A DNA stretch of 20,893 bases from Aduncisulcus paluster (taxonomy: Eukaryota > Fornicata). Positions within the stretch are counted from its first letter, which is position 1. Each line of letters opens with the position of its first letter. Below the pieces are notes generated by a model, which did not search any database, was not told where the DNA came from, and worked only from the letters and a program-made list of their open reading frames with translations. A program made the position numbers and the translations under genes. This document shows, piece after piece, positions 16,237 to 20,893 of this stretch. The DNA is taken from NCBI GenBank assembly GCA_024181965.1, contig BQXS01012435.1:8347-29239 (forward strand), in the 5' to 3' direction.

Positions 16237-19200
16237 TTATTTTGCCAATTTTGAGAGTCGTTCTCGCTCCCTCGCATTTCTTATCTCCTCCCGAAGTGTA
16301 ATTTCATATTGTTCCTTGACTTCTGGTTTCACAAATATGGATAGAGAACGTGCTAATTTCACGCGTTCAGAAAGGGAAAATGAGAGTGATTTTCGTGTAT
16401 TCTTTGGCAAAAACACACGAGACATTGACTTACAAAGCTTTACCAACGTTCCTTTTTCCATCTTTTGTCCCTTCATTCCTTTCAAAGCAGTCTTAAATAT
16501 TGCATATTCATCATCCGAGAGAGTTTGTTTGACATCTTTGATATATTTCAATTTCCCTTCCTTTGATGATGAATAACTCAGAGAAGAAATCGCTGATGAA
16601 CTGCTGCTCTGAGATTTCTCAATTTGTTTCTCTTGAATCTTTTTATGCTGCGAGAACAATTCCTCCATTCCAACGATATTATCCATGATTGTTTTTTGCT
16701 TCTTCTTCCTCCGTTTCTTCTCTCCGAGCACCTTTACACCGAATATTCCACTTTTCACCGAGGGAGAGTCAGAAATGACATGTTGTTTCACGCCAAAGAA
16801 TTTACACATCCTGTCTATCCACTCGGCTTCCCCATTCTCTGATATTTCCAACCCTCTCTTCACCCATCCACTGAGTCCTTTCATGTGATTATCTTGTGCA
16901 TACCGTTCGTCGCAGAGCACCACCAATCCATAATCATCTTTATGCCGGCATACTCGACCGATAGCCTGATTCGAGGATCGAAGAGCTTCGAGAGTGTACC
17001 ATTCAGAGTCAGTGAGGGGAGGAGGGGGAAGAGAATAAATTCCTTGGCATATCTCGAGGATAAAAAAGGCTGATTCAATCGACACATCTGTGAAGGCCGA
17101 GTATGTTGAGGTATACAAGGCTGTTGCATCACGATGAGCACTGAGAGCTGAGTCCATTTCTGATTTTATATTGTTACACATGGCATAACCTTGTCTCATG
17201 CGTTGACCCCCTTTTATAAGAGACAAGGCCTGAGAAAGTTGTTTTTTATAATGAGGAGGATGAACTTGATGAGATTTTATCTTCTGCTCGAGAGTTTTCA
17301 CCTTATCTCCCCAATGTCTTCTCATACGTTTGTAGTACTCTTTCTGCATCTGGACACCCCTATCATTAACAGGGGGGTAGGGGAGACCAGTAAGGATTAC
17401 ACATCGACTCATGTCATCTTTGCTATCGAAGCCTTCACTGATCTTACCACGACACACGGCAAATAAGGCTCCACCACGACTCTTTCGGGCAGAGCTGGAG
17501 GTTCTTCTCTTGACGCCAACTGAAACACTATCCAGGGCTGCCTTATATTCGTCGATGACGTCTTGGAGTTCTTCAGCTTTCCGGGGTTCGATGACAAGAT
17601 GTTTTAAAGAATGTAATGAATCCCAATATCCTTTGCGTTTGAACACATCAATGGTATCACGCATCGCAGCAAAAGAGGGGAAAAAAACAAGCACCCCACC
17701 TTTGACATAAGCAAAACAAGCAAACAATAAGGAAGCAAGATTATCAATATACGTATCAGTGAGTCTATTTTTAAACCGACTATTTAAAGAAGTGGGTGAG
17801 AAATCAGTAGTCGTTGTGAAAGCAGAATATGATGAAGATGAAGAAGAAGAAGATGAAGATGATGATGAAGTCAAGGGAGCAAATGAATTCTCCATGCTGT
17901 GGCGAAAATCGAAGGCTGAACCCTTTCCAACGCTCTCTGGTATTACCATTCCACCCCTTGTTCTTCCTTCACCTTGAACTTTTACAAGAGCTTCTTGCAT
18001 CTTCAATTTGTCCCCTTGATCCCTCGCTGATACATATTCCCACCAAGCCCTACGAAGACCCTTGGTTACACCCTTTGTCACAACACACGGAACTTGGGAA
18101 GAAGCAACAACATGTTCGTTGGCAAGTTGGATAGGAAATGGTAGGGAATATTCCTTTTCATAGGGCGATAGGGGAGACAAGGTTCCACTGGTGAGAATTA
18201 AGGACCAACACCTCGCTCGAGCACACAACTTCCTAACGGCATATGAAGGAGAGAAACAACGGAATTCAAATTCTATGTCATAAATTCCATGAGGACGGAG
18301 TGCAGGGGGCAAGGAAGGTGCAAGAGAAACTGCAGCTTTTGACACAGCTTCTTGGCGATGGGGAGGAGCATGTTGGACGAACAAGGGTTGGGCTGCTCCT
18401 GAAAACAAATCACAAGAACCATCAGATTTCACTCTAAAAATAGAATTGAGAAATTCATGGATTATTGATAAAGCAGGATCATAACTTACTCCCATAAAGA
18501 ATGGATGGGAACAGCATTGAGCAATAGTCCTTATTTGAGCACTAACCGAGGTTTTGTAATCTTTGACTTTCATAGTTGCAACCATTTTCTCACCTTCCTC
18601 ACCTTGAGTCCATCCTTCTGCTTTGATACCACAAAGCAACCCAATATGTCGAATGAGTTCAGATGACTCAATGGCAACAAAAGGGGCCGTTTCAGATGGG
18701 GTTATTGATTTTGAAGGAGGAAATGGCTTGAATACATTTCCATCTTCCAATATCGGACTTCCGAGTACTTGAGGTTTTCCTGGAGATGTTGCAAAGCTAT
18801 AAAGTGAAGAGGAGGAGGAGATACCAATTTTCTTTGACGAAGAATGGCTAGTTTTCTTCTTTCTTTCTGTCCACCTCTTGGCATCAGGAGGAATGGTGCT
18901 TGTGTTGATTCCGATCCCATAACGAATGATCAACGAATGTAACTTTCTGAGGATTCTTACAAGAGTTTTCATTTGAACATCGTCGAATAACTTGTTTTCT
19001 TCACTATATGGAAGAGTTGGTGTGGATAACATAAGAATATTGCCTCTGACAACATATTTGCTCTTTCGAAGCTGATCAATCTCTTCCTTGGACAAGATAG
19101 AGACAATTTTCTCCGATGAAGTTGATTTAGAGTCTCCTTTATCGCTTGAAGTTCCCATAGGAACAGGAGCAATGTTGTAGACAACTGTGATACCTATTCC

Positions 19201-20262
19201 TTGCATCTTTTTAAGCATTCTATGGACTTCATTCTTGGCCTGGGTGATCTTAGTTCCGGTCAAAGATCGTGTTTCTTCGGCTGAACTGGCCCCATGAAGG
19301 TTGTGAGCCTCATCAAAAATTATGACGCTCCCAGGTCGATCGAAGAGCCCAGTTACTCCACGCATGGATGATGATAAAGCATAGGAATATGGCATGAGGA
19401 CAACACCACGGCCTCTCTCTGCAACATCCTTTGATGAATGGCGGCAAAGAAAATACGGACATACGAGATTACGTTCCCCATATGAAGTAGCATCTTCAAT
19501 ATCGAACGCATGAGTCTCCATTTTATCGCGCATCCTCATCAATTGGTTATCAAAGAAGTCAGAAAGACGATCATTTCCCATTCCTCCTCTCTTTCCACCG
19601 ACACCTCTCTTGAACTTTCCTCCACGAGAACCAGATACAATTTGATCGACTGCTTCACTCACAGAAATACCACCACTTGGTCCATCACCGGTGTAAGGAT
19701 AATATTTGCATCGTCCTTCTGCTCGTAGAGAAGCACACATCACCCGAGCAATATTGGGAGACTTCGAGTTTACATCAGGATTCAAACATAAATGTTTGCG
19801 ACTTGCAAGAAGACCAAATGGAACAGATGATAATTGCTTTAACTCTTTTGAGACCTGAGTCAACTGAGAATGAGTTCGAGAAGTATAGATAATAACAGGT
19901 GAAGGACGCGAATCTTCCGTTAATTTCAATACAGAAGCCTCTAAAACGGCAGATCCACTGACTTTTCCGACAGAACGGACCATTTTTTGCTGTTCTTGCT
20001 GAAATCTTACATGATATTGAGCAGCGACTGCTGAACTGGCACAACGATCTCCAATAATGGCATTATCATTATTAGCAACCTCTTTCTGCCATGATAAAGA
20101 TGCAGACAATAAGCAGATGGTCTTTCCAGTCCCGGTTGGACTCTCCAATAACGCATTACTTCCAGAAACTAATGCAGTCATTAATCTCTCCATATATTTC
20201 CTTTGTTGAGGATAAGGCTTGTAAGGAAATTCAATATTCACTCCATGTTCAGTAATATCCAT
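16237..20262 (-). CDS. RTEL1: RTEL1-like DEAH iron-sulfur DNA helicase
   Basis: This XPD-family (SF2) 5'-3' helicase should unwind D-loops, telomeric loops and G-quadruplexes during replication and repair in the nucleus. The ATG at 20262 is preferred: it gives MDITEHGVNIEFPYKPYPQQ, which lines up with the start of RTEL1. The ATG at 20307 adds 15 AT-rich-coded residues. Numbered from the upstream ATG: Walker A ESPTGTGKT 55-63; motif Ia TSRTHSQLTQV 142-152; iron-sulfur cysteines C174, C191, C200 and C283; DEAH 332-335; then LILTSGTLSPL, EGFDSKDDMSRCVILTGLPY and motif VI QAIGRVCRH (from 1114). Residues about 1253-1340 (LKYIKDVKQTLSDDEYAIF to FVKPEVKEQYE) match the harmonin-N-like domain of RTEL1, which separates it from FANCJ and DDX11. 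Oddities are an RGG-rich insertion (about 226-243) between iron-sulfur cysteines and a run of 13 Ser. A basic, nuclear-signal-like stretch lies near 1196-1205. No RING or clear PIP box is seen. The gene ends in TAA. Confidence 0.93.
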   Translation of the reverse strand: MDITEHGVNIEFPYKPYPQQRKYMERLMTALVSGSNALLESPTGTGKTICLLSASLSWQKEVANNDNAIIGDRCASSAVAAQYHVRFQQEQQKMVRSVGKVSGSAVLEASVLKLTEDSRPSPVIIYTSRTHSQLTQVSKELKQLSSVPFGLLASRKHLCLNPDVNSKSPNIARVMCASLRAEGRCKYYPYTGDGPSGGISVSEAVDQIVSGSRGGKFKRGVGGKRGGMGNDRLSDFFDNQLMRMRDKMETHAFDIEDATSYGERNLVCPYFLCRHSSKDVAERGRGVVLMPYSYALSSSMRGVTGLFDRPGSVIIFDEAHNLHGASSAEETRSLTGTKITQAKNEVHRMLKKMQGIGITVVYNIAPVPMGTSSDKGDSKSTSSEKIVSILSKEEIDQLRKSKYVVRGNILMLSTPTLPYSEENKLFDDVQMKTLVRILRKLHSLIIRYGIGINTSTIPPDAKRWTERKKKTSHSSSKKIGISSSSSLYSFATSPGKPQVLGSPILEDGNVFKPFPPSKSITPSETAPFVAIESSELIRHIGLLCGIKAEGWTQGEEGEKMVATMKVKDYKTSVSAQIRTIAQCCSHPFFMGVSYDPALSIIHEFLNSIFRVKSDGSCDLFSGAAQPLFVQHAPPHRQEAVSKAAVSLAPSLPPALRPHGIYDIEFEFRCFSPSYAVRKLCARARCWSLILTSGTLSPLSPYEKEYSLPFPIQLANEHVVASSQVPCVVTKGVTKGLRRAWWEYVSARDQGDKLKMQEALVKVQGEGRTRGGMVIPESVGKGSAFDFRHSMENSFAPLTSSSSSSSSSSSSSYSAFTTTTDFSPTSLNSRFKNRLTDTYIDNLASLLFACFAYVKGGVLVFFPSFAAMRDTIDVFKRKGYWDSLHSLKHLVIEPRKAEELQDVIDEYKAALDSVSVGVKRRTSSSARKSRGGALFAVCRGKISEGFDSKDDMSRCVILTGLPYPPVNDRGVQMQKEYYKRMRRHWGDKVKTLEQKIKSHQVHPPHYKKQLSQALSLIKGGQRMRQGYAMCNNIKSEMDSALSAHRDATALYTSTYSAFTDVSIESAFFILEICQGIYSLPPPPLTDSEWYTLEALRSSNQAIGRVCRHKDDYGLVVLCDERYAQDNHMKGLSGWVKRGLEISENGEAEWIDRMCKFFGVKQHVISDSPSVKSGIFGVKVLGEKKRRKKKQKTIMDNIVGMEELFSQHKKIQEKQIEKSQSSSSSAISSLSYSSSKEGKLKYIKDVKQTLSDDEYAIFKTALKGMKGQKMEKGTLVKLCKSMSRVFLPKNTRKSLSFSLSERVKLARSLSIFVKPEVKEQYEITLREEIRNARERERLSKLAK
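17830..17868 (-). repeat. Trinucleotide tract encoding 13 consecutive serines in RTEL1
   Basis: A mixed TCA/TCT run on the minus strand encodes 13 Ser followed by YSAF. It lies in a loop before the second helicase lobe and is probably length-variable; it keeps the reading frame. Confidence 0.85.
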
Positions 20263-20357
20263 CCCCTCATTGACGAAAAAGTGATTGCAGATATTGGAGA
20301 ATATCATAACAGAGAAAATATTAAAAATAACAAATAATAGGTGAATTTTATCAATAT

Positions 20358-20893
20358 TTATTCCGTTTTAAGCATTTTCGCTTCATTAAACCAGTTTACG
20401 ATAATTTTCTTGCAAAACTTACAAACACCTTCTTCATAAAGAGTACCATCCTCATAGAAAGCATCTTTGAGTAAATATAAACCGTAACTCACAACATTTC
20501 CCTCTTGTGTCTGTGAATCGAAAAAGGGTTTTTTCCAAGAGGGTTTTGTGAAGTGTTTTTCCACTTTCTTCTTATCATCATGACGTTTCTTTTGTTTGAA
20601 TTCTTCATCATCAGCTAAATATAATATTTGATCCGTTGAAACTCCTTCATCGACACATAACAATTTTAGAACCATCTCCTTGTCATCAAAGAAAAAGAAA
20701 AGGGAAGGTCTTTTTGACTCAGCAAGAAGCTTTGATGGCATAAATTTTTTGCTAAAAATCGTAAAATCAATCTCCTCTTTTTTATCTTTCTGAACTTTGG
20801 GAGATGATGATGAGGAAGATTCTTTGGGGGGTTTTTGGCCTTGAGATCCCTTTTTGATATCTCTAACTCCAATTATTTTCCCAATTTTTCCAA
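20358..20893 (-). CDS. C-terminal part of an unidentified Lys-rich protein (5' end outside the window)
   Basis: The frame is open from the right edge (first full codon at 20891) to the TAA at 20358, about 177 residues. Codons upstream of the internal ATG at 20741 stay open and look coding (DIKKGSQGQKPPKE, a Ser run, then KKEEIDFTIFSKKF), so that ATG is not the true start. Visible parts are a Ser/Lys linker, a mixed hydrophobic stretch (PSLFFFFDDKEMVLKLLCVD), a Lys-rich charged region, and an ordered-looking C-terminus with a CKFCKK pair of cysteines. I recognise no family. The stop lies 95 bases from the preferred RTEL1 start on the same strand, so the RTEL1 promoter must be very short or lie within this gene. 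Confidence 0.65.
   Translation of the reverse strand, partial: GKIGKIIGVRDIKKGSQGQKPPKESSSSSSPKVQKDKKEEIDFTIFSKKFMPSKLLAESKRPSLFFFFDDKEMVLKLLCVDEGVSTDQILYLADDEEFKQKKRHDDKKKVEKHFTKPSWKKPFFDSQTQEGNVVSYGLYLLKDAFYEDGTLYEEGVCKFCKKIIVNWFNEAKMLKTE

Noticed and set aside
16690-16720. PIP box in RTEL1 (QKTIMDNI)
   Set aside because: The spacing Q..I fits, but the two aromatic residues needed for PCNA binding are absent.
1-20893. CRISPR array, prophage, operon or bacterial defence island
   Set aside because: No regularly spaced repeats or bacterial genes are present; the gene content is eukaryotic.

Overview
The window looks like nuclear DNA of an intron-poor unicellular eukaryote. It carries long uninterrupted reading frames for typically eukaryotic proteins: dipeptidyl-peptidase I (cathepsin C), a TMC-family channel, the helicase RTEL1, and a eukaryotic-type protein kinase. 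The stretches between genes are short (about 50-800 bp) and very AT-rich, and no convincing spliceosomal intron was seen. TGA, TAG and TAA all end genes here (cathepsin C, TMC and RTEL1), so the standard code fits. A free-living protist, perhaps a metamonad, would suit this picture, but the sequence does not prove it. The run of 20 Ns and two other disrupted frames suggest draft assembly or local gene decay.

Layout. 1-2419 (minus): a polytopic membrane protein with a Lys-rich segment; its frame shifts near 837 into a long acidic, Ser-rich tail that runs off the left edge. 2765-4522 (minus): secreted cathepsin C, with codon choice suggesting high expression. 4890-7532 (minus): a TMC-like channel protein. 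7533-7951: a divergent intergenic region. 7952-11441 (plus): one large protein, possibly GOLPH3-like at its N-terminus, split by a 20-N gap. The 260 bases before the gap are repeated after it with one mismatch, so the gap is almost certainly an unmerged contig overlap. 11442-12243: AT-rich spacer with an A29 run. 12244-14748 (minus): a kinase gene with a duplicated N-terminal module of about 160 residues; two in-frame nonsense codons break an otherwise continuous frame. A 19-base direct repeat lies on each side of this locus. 15080-15794 (minus): a degenerate gene fragment with a CXC-type zinc motif and a coiled coil, probably a mobile-element relic. 16237-20262 (minus): RTEL1, including a C-terminal harmonin-N-like domain. 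20358-20893 (minus): the C-terminal part of an unidentified Lys-rich protein.

The genes do not form an operon-like or obviously cooperating system. They look like an ordinary eukaryotic neighbourhood of membrane, protease, signalling and DNA-maintenance genes. The points most worth a second look are the doubly interrupted kinase gene with its unnamed duplicated module, the frame-shifted first gene, the CXC relic, and the TMC and RTEL1 homologues.
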